DNA of 63,080 nt, from NCBI GenBank assembly GCA_021299855.1, contig JAJTEY010000005.1:1-63080 (forward strand), in the 5' to 3' direction. The position numbers and the translations under genes are program-made. Origin of the DNA: Bacteroidota bacterium (GTDB lineage: Bacteria > Bacteroidota > Bacteroidia > Palsa-965). Below, piece after piece: positions 9,447-19,854 of this stretch. The notes under the pieces were generated by a model. The model searched no databases and was not told the origin of the DNA. It was given only the letters and a program-made list of their open reading frames with translations. Position 1 is the first letter of the stretch. The number at the start of each line of letters is the position of its first letter.

Positions 9447-10316
9447 ATGCCCGACAAAAACGAAATAAATGCCCTGATCAGTTTGCTGGATGACCCTGAT
9501 GAAGCGGTTTTTCGGCATATTCGTGAAAAACTGCTTTCGCTTGGCGAAGAAGTAATTCCGGAATTGGAGTCCGCTTGGGAAAGTTCCTTTGATGCTGTTT
9601 TTCAGGAACGGGTAGAAAATATTATTCAAAGTATACAGTTTGATCGTGTAAAGCACGAATTAATGGCTTGGGCACTTCCCGGTCATCAGGACCTATTGGA
9701 GGGTGCGTTATTGATTGCCAAATATCAATATCCTGATTTGAACGAAATCCAGGTTCGGAAATATCTGGATCAGATGAAGCAGGATATTTGGCTGGAACTG
9801 AATAACAATTTAACGGCACTCGAAAAAGTTCGCGTTATCAATCACATCATATTTGATGTTCATGGTTTTGGTGGTAACACAACTAATTTTCATGCACCTC
9901 AGAATTCACTGATAAACACAGTTCTTGAAACGAAGCGCGGTAATCAAGTGAGTTTATCGATCATTTACGCTGTAATTGCTCAGGACTTACACATTCCGAT
10001 TTACGGTGTCAATCTGCCGGAACATTTCATATTGGCTTATGTAGATCAAGGAGGAACGAGTGACGTTGTAACCGATGATCCGGAGCGTGTGTTGTTTTAT
10101 ATCAATCCATTCAGTCGTGGATCAGTTGTAAGCAAAAAAGAAATTGACGCTTTTATTCGTCAGCATCGTTTAGAAGAGAAGTCGGAGTTTTATACGCCTT
10201 GCTCCAATCTGGTAATTATTAAGCGCTTGCTGAACAATCTCCTTCATGCTTACGAAAAGTTGGGCTACGCTTTAAAGGTGGATGAAATCCGTCGATTAAT
10301 ATTGGCAATAAGCTAA
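9447..10316 (+). CDS. Transglutaminase-like / SirB1 family protein
   Basis: 'VRVINHIIFDVHGFGGNTTNFHAPQNSLINTVLETKRGNQVSLSIIYAVIAQDLHIPIYGVNLPEHFILAY'. Confidence 0.85.
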   Translation: MPDKNEINALISLLDDPDEAVFRHIREKLLSLGEEVIPELESAWESSFDAVFQERVENIIQSIQFDRVKHELMAWALPGHQDLLEGALLIAKYQYPDLNEIQVRKYLDQMKQDIWLELNNNLTALEKVRVINHIIFDVHGFGGNTTNFHAPQNSLINTVLETKRGNQVSLSIIYAVIAQDLHIPIYGVNLPEHFILAYVDQGGTSDVVTDDPERVLFYINPFSRGSVVSKKEIDAFIRQHRLEEKSEFYTPCSNLVIIKRLLNNLLHAYEKLGYALKVDEIRRLILAIS

Positions 10317-10336
10317 TTTATCGCCACCAGAATTAC

Positions 10337-10924
10337 TTACCGGATTATTCTCAAAATCGTACGCGCGATAATTTTCAGATCCGTAATTAATCCGCTTTCG
10401 TTAATGTAACGAGCATTTAATTTAAGCTTGGCCGGCATTACTTCTTTGATGTAGGTCTCTTCCGGATTGTCTGATTTTGCCAACAACTCATTTTCTTCAA
10501 AATATTCTAAGGATGCGTGATCCGTAATTCCGGGACGAACAGATAACACCTTTCGTTGTTCATCGGAATATAAATCTACATACTTCCGCACTTCGGGTCT
10601 TGGACCTACTAAACTCATGTCGCCCAACAAGACGTTAATCAATTGGGGCAATTCATCCAACTTATATTTTCGAAGAAAATAACCTGCGCGAGTGATGCGA
10701 GGATCACGCCCTCCGACAGTCAACAAACCTTTTTTGTCGGCATCGGGAACCATGCTTCGGAATTTCCACAACTTGAAATCAACTCCATTCCTGCCTACAC
10801 GAATTTGCTTATAGAACACGCCTCCTCTACTTTCCATACTGATCCAAATGCCAAGAAAAAGGAAGAGCGGCAGCAGTATCAATAAGCCAATGAATGATGC
10901 AACAATGTCGCAAAGTCGTTTCAT
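10337..10924 (-). CDS. Sugar transferase (PglC/WcaJ catalytic-domain type, initiating phosphoglycosyltransferase)
   Basis: 'MKRLCDIVASFIGLLILLPLFL', 'KLWKFRSMVPDAD', 'LRKYKLDELPQLINVLLGDMSLVGPRPEV'. Confidence 0.94.
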   Translation of the reverse strand: MKRLCDIVASFIGLLILLPLFLFLGIWISMESRGGVFYKQIRVGRNGVDFKLWKFRSMVPDADKKGLLTVGGRDPRITRAGYFLRKYKLDELPQLINVLLGDMSLVGPRPEVRKYVDLYSDEQRKVLSVRPGITDHASLEYFEENELLAKSDNPEETYIKEVMPAKLKLNARYINESGLITDLKIIARTILRIIR

Positions 10925-12141
10925 GCGAGTCCTGTTCCAATAACTTTATGCACAGCAATAACCACTGCCTGAACAACCTGTTTTACTTGTTCTTCCGTGA
11001 TGTCGTAAAAAATCGGAAGTGAAATTTCGCGTGAAAAATTGTCGTACGTCGTTGGGTAATTCTTGATATCATAACCCGAATTACGATAGAAGCTCATCAT
11101 CGGAACGGGAATAAAATGCACGTTAACAGAAACATCTTGATCGAAAATGTGTTGTATGATCTGATCCCGTTGCGTTTCAGATATTCCCTTTATTCTTAAC
11201 GGATATAAATGATAACAAGTTGTTGTATTATCGTTTTGCAGAATAGGTAATTCCGCCCAATCGTAGGCACTTAAGATCCAGCTGTATTGCTCGGCAACTT
11301 TACGACGCTTCACCAACGTGTCATTATCGTAACGTTCCAATTCTACTAATCCGATCGCGGCCATAATATCCGTCATGTTGCACTTGTATCCGGGTTCGAT
11401 GATATCGTACTTCCAGTTACCCTTTTGCATTTTAGCCAAAGCATCTTTGTTTTGACCGTGAAGCGTTTTAATGCACAAATAATTATAAATCGCCTGATTA
11501 TCGAATGGTGCAGGCAAATTCAACGCCACTGCTCCTCCTTCTGCAGTGGTCAAATTCTTAACCGCGTGAAAAGAAAATACGGTAACGTCCGTTAACGCAC
11601 CCGTCTTTCTCCCCTTATAAAGAGCGCCCATAGAATGCGCCGCGTCCGATAATATCATGATTCGCCCCAATTGCTGTTGCTCCGGCGTTGCAGGAACAAA
11701 AACCGATCGACGTGCTTCCGCCAATTTATTAATGGCGTCATAATCACAAGGAAATCCTCCAAAATCAACGGGCATGATCACCTTGGTTTTTGGAGTAATT
11801 GCTTTTTCAATAGCAGAAACGTTGATATTAAAATCATCCGCATTGACATCCACAAATACCGGAGTTGCTCCACAGTGCATAACGACATTGGCTGTCGCGG
11901 AATACGTGTATGCCGGCAAAATCACTTCATCTCCCGGTTTAACTCCAAACCAGCGCAACATAATTTCTAAACCTGCAGTTGCCGAATTCAAACACAATGT
12001 AGCAGGAGCCTGATAGTAGGTTGATAATTCTTTTTCGAACCGTTTTGTTTTTGGACCTGTAGTAATCCAACCACTACGAAGTGTATCCGTAACTTCATCA
12101 ATAATTTTCTGATCGATACGAGGTGGAGAAAACGGCACCAT
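10921..12141 (-). CDS. DegT/DnrJ/EryC1/StrS family aminotransferase
   Basis: 'GVKPGDEVILPAYTYSATANVV', 'ILSDAAHSMGALYKGRKTGALTDVTVFSFHAVKNLTTAEGG' with the PLP lysine context. Confidence 0.93.
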   Translation of the reverse strand: MVPFSPPRIDQKIIDEVTDTLRSGWITTGPKTKRFEKELSTYYQAPATLCLNSATAGLEIMLRWFGVKPGDEVILPAYTYSATANVVMHCGATPVFVDVNADDFNINVSAIEKAITPKTKVIMPVDFGGFPCDYDAINKLAEARRSVFVPATPEQQQLGRIMILSDAAHSMGALYKGRKTGALTDVTVFSFHAVKNLTTAEGGAVALNLPAPFDNQAIYNYLCIKTLHGQNKDALAKMQKGNWKYDIIEPGYKCNMTDIMAAIGLVELERYDNDTLVKRRKVAEQYSWILSAYDWAELPILQNDNTTTCYHLYPLRIKGISETQRDQIIQHIFDQDVSVNVHFIPVPMMSFYRNSGYDIKNYPTTYDNFSREISLPIFYDITEEQVKQVVQAVVIAVHKVIGTGLA

Positions 12142-12170
12142 AGCTATTGAGTCTTTTTACTGTGAAGAAA

Positions 12171-13400
12171 TTAATCGGGCAGAAACACTTTGCGATCTGC
12201 AGAGAACAAAAGTATTGAATATAAAAATCCGACATACATGGTTCCTGCCTGCAACTGTAAAATGGATTCCGGAATCATATTGATGGTTAGTAGTCCGCCA
12301 ACAATTACAATTATGCCCAAACGTGCACGTATTGCCCACAGCACAACACCTAAAGTTAAAGTCAGCAATACCGCCAATCCCAACCAACCAAGTGCCAATC
12401 CTGTCTGAAAAAACTGACTATGTGCATTTAACTTTTTCTCGAATGCACCCGTCATTCCCGACTCCTCGTACTTATTCATTAGTTCATCCTGCACATCGCC
12501 GGTTCCATATCCATACAACGGTGCATCCATTATTAACACTGCATCCGCACTCCAGATCAACATCCGCACTTCGCTACTTTCGGATGAAGTTGGATCAACA
12601 ACTTTATTACCCGACAAACTCGTCATCATGCGTTGAAATGTTTCTTCTAATCGCGGAGAAGTTTGAATAGCCAGCCATGCTCCTCCAACAAGCACGAATA
12701 GTGCAATAGCCCCGCTAACATATCGTTTAAAGCGTATTACCGCGTATACGGTGTAAAAAATCAGCACGGCCGCCAATGACAAGAAACCCATTTTAGAAGA
12801 CAACAGAAAAACGATAAATGCAAAAAATAAGCCCAACAAAGTTGCAATCAACTTATTTCGGGATGATTCATTCTTGAGCAACACTCCATGAAAAAGAAAT
12901 ACAATGCCGGACACGAAATACAATGCCAGATACGATGGGTGCATAATATTTTCCGTGAAGGTCTGATACACGAAAGTACTTGTTCCCAGTTCAGAATAGC
13001 GCAGCGCGCCACGCACGATCATAAAAACACCAACCCCAATCAATCCAATAACGAAAGCAATAAAGACTTTTCTGGTTTCTTTTTCAGTTAAGCGAATGGA
13101 TGCAAATACGATGGATAGCAAGAATACAGGAATCTTGACCTGAATACTGTTTAGCGCTTCATCATGATTATCCGACCATAATATTCCGAGCACATACAAC
13201 GCAGTAAATACAATAAAAACAGCCAACCAAGGTGCATTGCGCATATTATTCCATTTATCCTTCCAATTTGGATTTAATAACCAAAATAAAACGAGAAAGG
13301 TGGAAAATTGAGAAGTTAAAAAATTAAACGGCAGTAGCGCGCAACACAGCAGCAGCAGGAATCGCATTGTTGAATCTGTTATCGTTGCGTATCGTGACAT
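12171..13400 (-). CDS. O-antigen ligase/polymerase family membrane protein
   Basis: Multi-TM protein with 'ENIMHPSYLALYFVSGIVFLF' and 'APLYGYGTGDVQDELMNKYEESGMTGAFEKKLNAHSQFFQTGLALGWLGL' Wzy_C-type signature. Confidence 0.88.
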   Translation of the reverse strand: MSRYATITDSTMRFLLLLCCALLPFNFLTSQFSTFLVLFWLLNPNWKDKWNNMRNAPWLAVFIVFTALYVLGILWSDNHDEALNSIQVKIPVFLLSIVFASIRLTEKETRKVFIAFVIGLIGVGVFMIVRGALRYSELGTSTFVYQTFTENIMHPSYLALYFVSGIVFLFHGVLLKNESSRNKLIATLLGLFFAFIVFLLSSKMGFLSLAAVLIFYTVYAVIRFKRYVSGAIALFVLVGGAWLAIQTSPRLEETFQRMMTSLSGNKVVDPTSSESSEVRMLIWSADAVLIMDAPLYGYGTGDVQDELMNKYEESGMTGAFEKKLNAHSQFFQTGLALGWLGLAVLLTLTLGVVLWAIRARLGIIVIVGGLLTINMIPESILQLQAGTMYVGFLYSILLFSADRKVFLPD

Positions 13401-14638
13401 TACCCGATTTGTTTTTTGCGAATGCCTTCCAACTTTTGAAACAGCGCTGAAGCAATTTTATTTCGTTCAAACTTTTCGCTTACGTACGCTCTACCGCGCT
13501 TACCCCATTCCTTCGCTTGTTCCGCATGCCGGCTAACAAACAACACGGCATCAGCCAACGCCTGCTCATTTTCCGGTTCAAAATGTAAACCTGCATTAGC
13601 TTCATTAATAAAAAGTGTTTTGGCTTCACCATCAATTCCCAATAGCACGGGCTTTTCCATAGCCAGATTTTCAAACACTTTAGAAGGAATTGCACCTTTG
13701 AATAAGTCCAATTTACGCAATGGAAGTACAGCACAATCAATCATCGCGACAAATGAAGGCATTAAGGTTTTAGGAATTGCATCCAAAAAAATAACGTTAT
13801 CCAATGCCCATTCTGTTCGTAGCTGTTTCAATCGTTCTTTTTCAGGACCTTCCCCCAAGAGCACGAATTTAATATCGTTGTGATCTTTTAGGAGACGTGC
13901 TGCTTTGAGAATAACCTCAAGACCTTGAGCATGACCAATAATGCCACCATAAAAAAACACCTTGTCTGTAGGCTTTAATCCGTGCACATTTCTCTCCTGC
14001 GCTACAACATGCTTCGGATCATACAACGAAATATCCACGCCATTAGGTAGCCAATACACCTCTTTATTTGGAAATCGAGATTTGATGTTGTGAACAATAC
14101 CCTGCGTTTGACCCGTTATCAAAACCGATTTACGATACAAGAATTCTTCCAGCGCAGTCGAAATTCGAAGCAAGAACGTGTTCTTTACCAGTCCAAGTTT
14201 TTCCGCACTTTCCGGCCATAAATCGGACACATTAAAAATCATTGGAGTGCGCTTAAAACGCGATAACAGAAACGCTGTAATTCCCAGAAACAAAGGCGGT
14301 GATTCACAAATCAAAAAATGGCCACGTTTCATTCTAAAACACCCAATCCAAAATGCACTAAATACAAACGAAAAATAATTAAGTAAACGAGGCAGAATCG
14401 ATTTTGATTGCGGCACATAAATCCAACATCGTGTTACAGGAATTCCGTCTATTTCTTCTTCCACACGCCATTTCCCGCGATAGCCTTCTGCAATTTTCAT
14501 GTGCGGATAATTGGGCATTGCGGTAATTACGCGAACATCTGCACCCAAAGCTTTCAATCGAACAGCCAGTTCCGACAAGCGATTTTGCGGAGCCCCAACT
14601 TCGGGTGGATAGTATTGAGATAAAATGACAATTTTCAT
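13400..14638 (-). CDS. Glycosyltransferase family 4 (WbuB-like)
   Basis: 'ILSQYYPPEVGAPQNRLSELAVRLKALGADVRVITAMPNYP', 'FYGGIIGHAQGLEVILKAARLL', 'AVLPLRKLDLFKGAIPSKVFENLAMEKPVL'. Confidence 0.93.
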   Translation of the reverse strand: MKIVILSQYYPPEVGAPQNRLSELAVRLKALGADVRVITAMPNYPHMKIAEGYRGKWRVEEEIDGIPVTRCWIYVPQSKSILPRLLNYFSFVFSAFWIGCFRMKRGHFLICESPPLFLGITAFLLSRFKRTPMIFNVSDLWPESAEKLGLVKNTFLLRISTALEEFLYRKSVLITGQTQGIVHNIKSRFPNKEVYWLPNGVDISLYDPKHVVAQERNVHGLKPTDKVFFYGGIIGHAQGLEVILKAARLLKDHNDIKFVLLGEGPEKERLKQLRTEWALDNVIFLDAIPKTLMPSFVAMIDCAVLPLRKLDLFKGAIPSKVFENLAMEKPVLLGIDGEAKTLFINEANAGLHFEPENEQALADAVLFVSRHAEQAKEWGKRGRAYVSEKFERNKIASALFQKLEGIRKKQIG

Positions 14639-15741
14639 GGCATCATTTTATCGTAAAGCGATTCAACAGTATCGAGATTTTTCTCCCAATCATAATTTTC
14701 CAAAACACGTTGTCGCGCAGCATCACCCATTTGCTTACGAAGTTCTAGATTATTCAGCAAATGTAGTATAGCATCCGCGGCTTTGCCCGGTTCGTTTTTG
14801 GGAACGACAAGTGCGGTAATGCCGGAAACTGCAACTTCCTGAAAGCCGGATGCATTACTCACTACTGCCGGTTTTCCGCAAGCCATGGCTTCGACAAGGG
14901 CTACACCGAAACTTTCTTCTCGCGATAATGCCACAAATACATCAAAACTTCTGTGGCAGTCGGGAACTTGGTGATGTTCAATTTGTCCTAAAAAAGTAAC
15001 AACGTCATCACATTTCAACTCCCCGGTTAATTGCTCCAAGTGCTTACGCTGTGAACCATCACCACCAATGATTAATCGTACGTTCCCCGTAAATCGTTGG
15101 CGAACTTCCGCGAACGCTGTAATCAACGTATCAATGCCATAAGCAGGTTCCAATGATTTCACGGTACCGATAATTATTTCGTTCGGGTGTCGTAGTGATG
15201 CGGACACTCCGGGAGAAAACAAATTCACATCAACTCCAAACGGTGTAACAGCAACGCTTCCGGAATAGTATTTCCTAATTTCCCGCGCCATTACATGACT
15301 GGTAGAAAAAACGCCCTTGGCTCGATTCAGGTTGAATTGAATCATTTTTTTGTGCAAGAAACTGCGTGATGCAAAATCGTAAATATCCGATCCCCAAACA
15401 GAGATCACAAAAGGTTGAAATCGACTTAATGCACCCAGCAATCCGTATGAAGTTGCATAATGGGCATGAACCAAATGCGGTTGAAATGAAGTAATGATTT
15501 TTTTGAGATATGGCAGCAACTTCACGTACTTCAATTTACCCGCTAAACCGCCTTGAAAAGTTGCAGTTGAAAAACCATGCTCATCAAACACCTGAATGTT
15601 CGGATAAGTTGTCCACCACTTTAACTCACTTTTTCGAAGACTGAAGATACCTACTTCATAACCGCGTGTTGCCAAAGAAATTGCCCATTTGCGCGTATGA
15701 GAGGAATCCACATCGGACAAGAATAATATTCTTCGTGCCAT
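14635..15741 (-). CDS. Glycosyltransferase family 4
   Basis: 'PHLVHAHYATSYGLLGALSRFQPFVISVWGSDIYDFA', 'DVFVALSREESFGVALVEAMACGKPAVVSNASGFQEV'. Confidence 0.93.
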   Translation of the reverse strand: MARRILFLSDVDSSHTRKWAISLATRGYEVGIFSLRKSELKWWTTYPNIQVFDEHGFSTATFQGGLAGKLKYVKLLPYLKKIITSFQPHLVHAHYATSYGLLGALSRFQPFVISVWGSDIYDFASRSFLHKKMIQFNLNRAKGVFSTSHVMAREIRKYYSGSVAVTPFGVDVNLFSPGVSASLRHPNEIIIGTVKSLEPAYGIDTLITAFAEVRQRFTGNVRLIIGGDGSQRKHLEQLTGELKCDDVVTFLGQIEHHQVPDCHRSFDVFVALSREESFGVALVEAMACGKPAVVSNASGFQEVAVSGITALVVPKNEPGKAADAILHLLNNLELRKQMGDAARQRVLENYDWEKNLDTVESLYDKMMP

Positions 15742-15863
15742 TGTGGTAAAAATAGAAAATTCGATCCACCTGCCGGTACAAGAATTACTTCACTATGGCA
15801 CATTCTATCCGCTGCAGCAGGATTATGTACATTTGATAACAGTAATTGTTTCTTCCGGTACAT

Positions 15864-17006
15864 ATGAATCGACCGAAAATAGCCTTTATCAGTGAACAGG
15901 ATGCGAGGGACAAGCGCTCGTGGTCGGGTACACAATACTTTATATGGCAAGCACTTCAAAATCATGTGGGTGATGTTACTTTGCTTGAACCGTATACTCC
16001 AAGAGTTCTGAAATTCTTTTGTTCCGCATTTAATTATTTGTCGTTGCGCATTCTCAAAAAACGATTCGACTACCGGCATTCCGATGTTATGAGTAACGCA
16101 TACGGCAAGCACTATTCGAAACTGCTGCGACAAAATGAATATGATCTTGTCGTTATTTCCGCATCTATTGCAACCATGTCGGGTATACAAACAAAAATTC
16201 CAACCGTTTATATCAACGATCGTGTTATTAGCGGTGCGATTAACTACCACAAAATCCTGACAGATCTTTTTGCTTTTTCACGCAGACAAAGTATTGCGAA
16301 TGATCGTAAGGCCATCCTCAATAGTTCATTGTCCGTATTTTGTTCGGACTGGGCTGCTGATGCTGCACGTGCTATTGCACCGGATAAAGTTGTTATGATT
16401 CCGTTCGGTGCGAATCTGGAGAAAACACCCGAACAACCTAATGTGTTAACGTTTCCTCCACAAAAAATAAAATTGTTATTCGCGGGAGTTAACTGGTTCG
16501 ACAAAGGAGGTCCGAAAGCGTTTGACGCGTTACTGCATTTGTTGAACAATGGATATGATGCCGAATTATCTGTTGTAGGCTGCACACCGCTGAAAGAATT
16601 TGAACACGAGAAGTTGACGTGTTGCGGATTTCTGAATAAAAACAATGTTGCGGAATTCGAACAACTCACCGCGCTTTATCGCAGTCATCATTTTTTCATT
16701 CTTCCAACCAAATACGAAGCATACGGACTTGTATTTTGCGAATCGGCAGCATACGGATTACCGGCCCTCGCGCCACGAACAGGCGGCATTCCAACAATAA
16801 TCGATCATGAGAAGACTGGAATTTTACTTCCGGAAACGGCAACAGGACAGGAATACGCCAATGAAATTATCGCTCTCCTGAAACAACCCGAACTATGGCA
16901 ACTGCTACGCACCAACGCTTATCAAAAATATACTTCAACTTTAAATTGGGAGTCGTGGGCTGCAACACTGAAAGCAACGTGTGCCGCACGAAAAATTATT
17001 GATTAG
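15864..17006 (+). CDS. Glycosyltransferase family 4, opposite strand to its neighbours
   Basis: ATG at 15864 preferred over 15846; 'FFILPTKYEAYGLVFCESAAYGLPALAPRTGGIPTIIDHEKTGILLP'. Confidence 0.88.
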   Translation: MNRPKIAFISEQDARDKRSWSGTQYFIWQALQNHVGDVTLLEPYTPRVLKFFCSAFNYLSLRILKKRFDYRHSDVMSNAYGKHYSKLLRQNEYDLVVISASIATMSGIQTKIPTVYINDRVISGAINYHKILTDLFAFSRRQSIANDRKAILNSSLSVFCSDWAADAARAIAPDKVVMIPFGANLEKTPEQPNVLTFPPQKIKLLFAGVNWFDKGGPKAFDALLHLLNNGYDAELSVVGCTPLKEFEHEKLTCCGFLNKNNVAEFEQLTALYRSHHFFILPTKYEAYGLVFCESAAYGLPALAPRTGGIPTIIDHEKTGILLPETATGQEYANEIIALLKQPELWQLLRTNAYQKYTSTLNWESWAATLKATCAARKIID

Positions 17007-18982
17007 TCGTTTATCTCCAATAGTGTTTTGTATGCAGCGCTGAATGCATCAACACTAAAATGTTCGATCGCATAGGTTCTCGCTGCTACACTAATCGCAT
17101 TCATTTTGTTCTGATTTGTAACCAAATCGGATACTACTTCAACCGATTCCAGAACTACAGCGTCCGCTTCCGCCGAATGCAACACAACTCCATTCTTGCC
17201 ATCTAAACGATTGGGAATATCGCCAACCGGCGTAGCCACAACCACCAATCCGGAAGCCATTGCTTCCATAATGACAACAGGAAAGCCTTCACGACTTGAA
17301 GTGACAATCAAAATTTGATGGTCGGCATACACAGCAGCCAACTCTTTTTCATCCGTAATTTCACCTAAACATGCTACATACGGAGCATCTATTTGTGCAA
17401 CGCCAACAACCGTACATCGAACAACGTTGTTGAATCGCTGTTTCAGCGTTTCAGCAATTTGCACAAAGAGTTCCAATCGTTTTTCGGGACTATTGCGACC
17501 TACGAACAACACTCCTACAGACCCATTTCGCGATGAGTTAATTTCAGGTATGTGAACAGCATTGGAAATAAATGTCGATCGCTGTCGAAGTTGCGCCGGA
17601 ATGTTATGATGAAATAAAAACCGATCGAATTCCTGCATAGCAGCATTGGATATAAATACACGCTGATCAATTCGTTTCGCGAGTGGCAGTAACGCTTTGT
17701 GTGCCAGATTTGCTTGTGGCTGATACTTGAAAGCATGTATCAATTCGATGACATTAACGCTATCATTCAAGAGTGGAATTAAATCGTAAAAGAATGCAGC
17801 ATTGGAGCCCATGACCACAGCATGGCAACGATTCATTTTCTCAGCCAACTTTTGAAGTGCATTGTTCGAAGTGAATGGATAGTTCAAATAATTCGGGATA
17901 ACCAGCACCTCGGCATGTTCGGCAAATCGCGACAGAAATTTTTCATTATCGGAAAATCCTGAAAAAATGACGAGCGGTTTAGCGTGCTTAGTAGCTGCTA
18001 CAATAGCTGCATGAACCTTTTCTGCACCACCTACATGCGTGTACGGAAAAATGAAAAAATGCCGTCCGTTATACGAGTGCAACATACTTTCGAATGCACG
18101 CTTTTCCATAAGTACCTGAAATGGAGAGCTTGTCAAGAATCGCTTGGTATAACGTGCCCGGCGTGGAATCAGATTGACTTTCCAATGCCTGGCGATCGTT
18201 CGGAACATTCCAATCAATACCTGAAAGAAGAAAGCGTTCCATTGAAACTGCATAAAACGTCCTATCAGGAACTTTCTCAATACACGCAACAAACGAACTT
18301 CCAGCACTTCTTTGCGTTTGTCACCTGCGGTAATGCTGTCCGCATGAATACGATACAACAATAACGTCTCAGAAAGTTTTGCTATTCGCTTACCGTCGCT
18401 TAATAATCGCAACCACAGATCCCAATCTTCAGCACCTTTTTGATTGGAACGATACAAATACGCTCGTGCAATTTCAGTTCGAATCATTACCGATGGATGC
18501 GCAATACAATTAGTTCGCGTCATTACACGCGCAATTTCCTCAATTGTCACAGCCGATTGATCTGTAGACCAATTGCCGGTTACTCCGCCATCCGTATTGA
18601 TAAAATCGACCAATGATGCCACAACAGCGACATCTGAATGTTGCTCTAAAAATTCAACTTGTTTACTTAAACGATCAGGTAGGCATACATCATCAGCATC
18701 CATACGCGCGATAAACTTTCCGTTTGCAAGCTGTATTCCTTTATTCAATGTCGCAATCAATCCAAGATTTCGTTCATTATTGATGACACGAATTCTTTCG
18801 TCACGGAATGATGTAATAATACCAGCACTTCCGTCTGCAGAACCGTCGTTGATGATAATAAATTCAAAGTCGGAGTACCTTTGCTCTAGCACACTAGTGA
18901 CTGCTTCACGAAGAAAACGCGAAGCGTTATAGACGGGCATCAGCACAGTAACTGACGGAGATCGCTTCATATCCTCACCCAT
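17003..18982 (-). CDS. Bifunctional glycosyltransferase: N-terminal GT2 domain plus C-terminal GT4 domain
   Basis: N-term 'VTVLMPVYNASRFLREAVTSVLEQRYSDFEFIIINDGSADGS', 'FIARMDADDVCLPDRL'; C-term 'VGVLFVGRNSPEKRLELFVQIAETLK', 'ILIVTSSREGFPVVIMEAMASGLVVVATPVGDIPNRL'. Confidence 0.9.
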   Translation of the reverse strand: MGEDMKRSPSVTVLMPVYNASRFLREAVTSVLEQRYSDFEFIIINDGSADGSAGIITSFRDERIRVINNERNLGLIATLNKGIQLANGKFIARMDADDVCLPDRLSKQVEFLEQHSDVAVVASLVDFINTDGGVTGNWSTDQSAVTIEEIARVMTRTNCIAHPSVMIRTEIARAYLYRSNQKGAEDWDLWLRLLSDGKRIAKLSETLLLYRIHADSITAGDKRKEVLEVRLLRVLRKFLIGRFMQFQWNAFFFQVLIGMFRTIARHWKVNLIPRRARYTKRFLTSSPFQVLMEKRAFESMLHSYNGRHFFIFPYTHVGGAEKVHAAIVAATKHAKPLVIFSGFSDNEKFLSRFAEHAEVLVIPNYLNYPFTSNNALQKLAEKMNRCHAVVMGSNAAFFYDLIPLLNDSVNVIELIHAFKYQPQANLAHKALLPLAKRIDQRVFISNAAMQEFDRFLFHHNIPAQLRQRSTFISNAVHIPEINSSRNGSVGVLFVGRNSPEKRLELFVQIAETLKQRFNNVVRCTVVGVAQIDAPYVACLGEITDEKELAAVYADHQILIVTSSREGFPVVIMEAMASGLVVVATPVGDIPNRLDGKNGVVLHSAEADAVVLESVEVVSDLVTNQNKMNAISVAARTYAIEHFSVDAFSAAYKTLLEIND

Positions 18983-19854
18983 GCCGCAGGAAGTATATCG
19001 TTAATATCCGCATCCGGCTGATTGATCCACACTGAAGGTCCGATTACAATTTTATCATTGTCGGGATTGAGCCATGCTCCCCACCAGCTGAAGGAACTGT
19101 TGGCGATAATATGATGCCTGCATAAACTCATCAGGCGCATATCTTCAAAGCTATTCTGCGACGTATTGAAATCAATAACATGTGTCTGAGTACCGGTATC
19201 AATATTTACTTTCACCCATTCAGGATCATCAGAGAATAGAAAGAACACCGGATCTTTCAAATGAGTCTTGATATAAGAAACGGCTTGCTTATAGTAATCG
19301 ACTGTGCAAATGTTACCAAAGAGCTTTTCATTTATGGGCTTCAGATAATCGCTCCGACGCACATGCAAACTAACTGACTGACAAGATCGGATTCTTTGAG
19401 CCATGAGTGCAGTAGCTTCATTGGTAGGATTACAAAAGGCGAACTCTTTCCGGAGTTCGTCCTCAACTTCCTTGAAGTAAAACTCCGAATGAAAGTAACC
19501 GTCAATGTAAGTGTCGGCTCCGAGCTTCATGAATCCATGATCGACGCGCAACAAATCGTAGCGATAGACACGATTTCTGATCAGAGAAGGCGCGAATCGA
19601 CGTAAGAGGCGATACCAATATGAAGTTCTTTCGGGAAGAAAATCTATCAACTCTTCAACACTTGCAAACTGAGGGTCCAATTGAAAAACACCCAGCTCAA
19701 ACTCACGTTTGGTAAACACATCCGATTGAACTGAGTTTTCGAGAGAGGTGGTTGACAACAATAATTTTGTACGATTGCGCCTTGCAAGGGCGAAGGCCGC
19801 CGCATACTGAAACATCTGGTTTCCCAGCCCGCCTTTTAGGTTGACGATGATCAT
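18967..19854 (-). CDS. Alpha-1,2-fucosyltransferase-like protein (GT11)
   Basis: Start at 19854 preferred; 'MIIVNLKGGLGNQMFQYAAAFALARR', 'SVSLHVRRSDYL', 'LMSLCRHHIIANSSFSWWGAWLN'. Confidence 0.93.
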   Translation of the reverse strand: MIIVNLKGGLGNQMFQYAAAFALARRNRTKLLLSTTSLENSVQSDVFTKREFELGVFQLDPQFASVEELIDFLPERTSYWYRLLRRFAPSLIRNRVYRYDLLRVDHGFMKLGADTYIDGYFHSEFYFKEVEDELRKEFAFCNPTNEATALMAQRIRSCQSVSLHVRRSDYLKPINEKLFGNICTVDYYKQAVSYIKTHLKDPVFFLFSDDPEWVKVNIDTGTQTHVIDFNTSQNSFEDMRLMSLCRHHIIANSSFSWWGAWLNPDNDKIVIGPSVWINQPDADINDILPAAWVRI

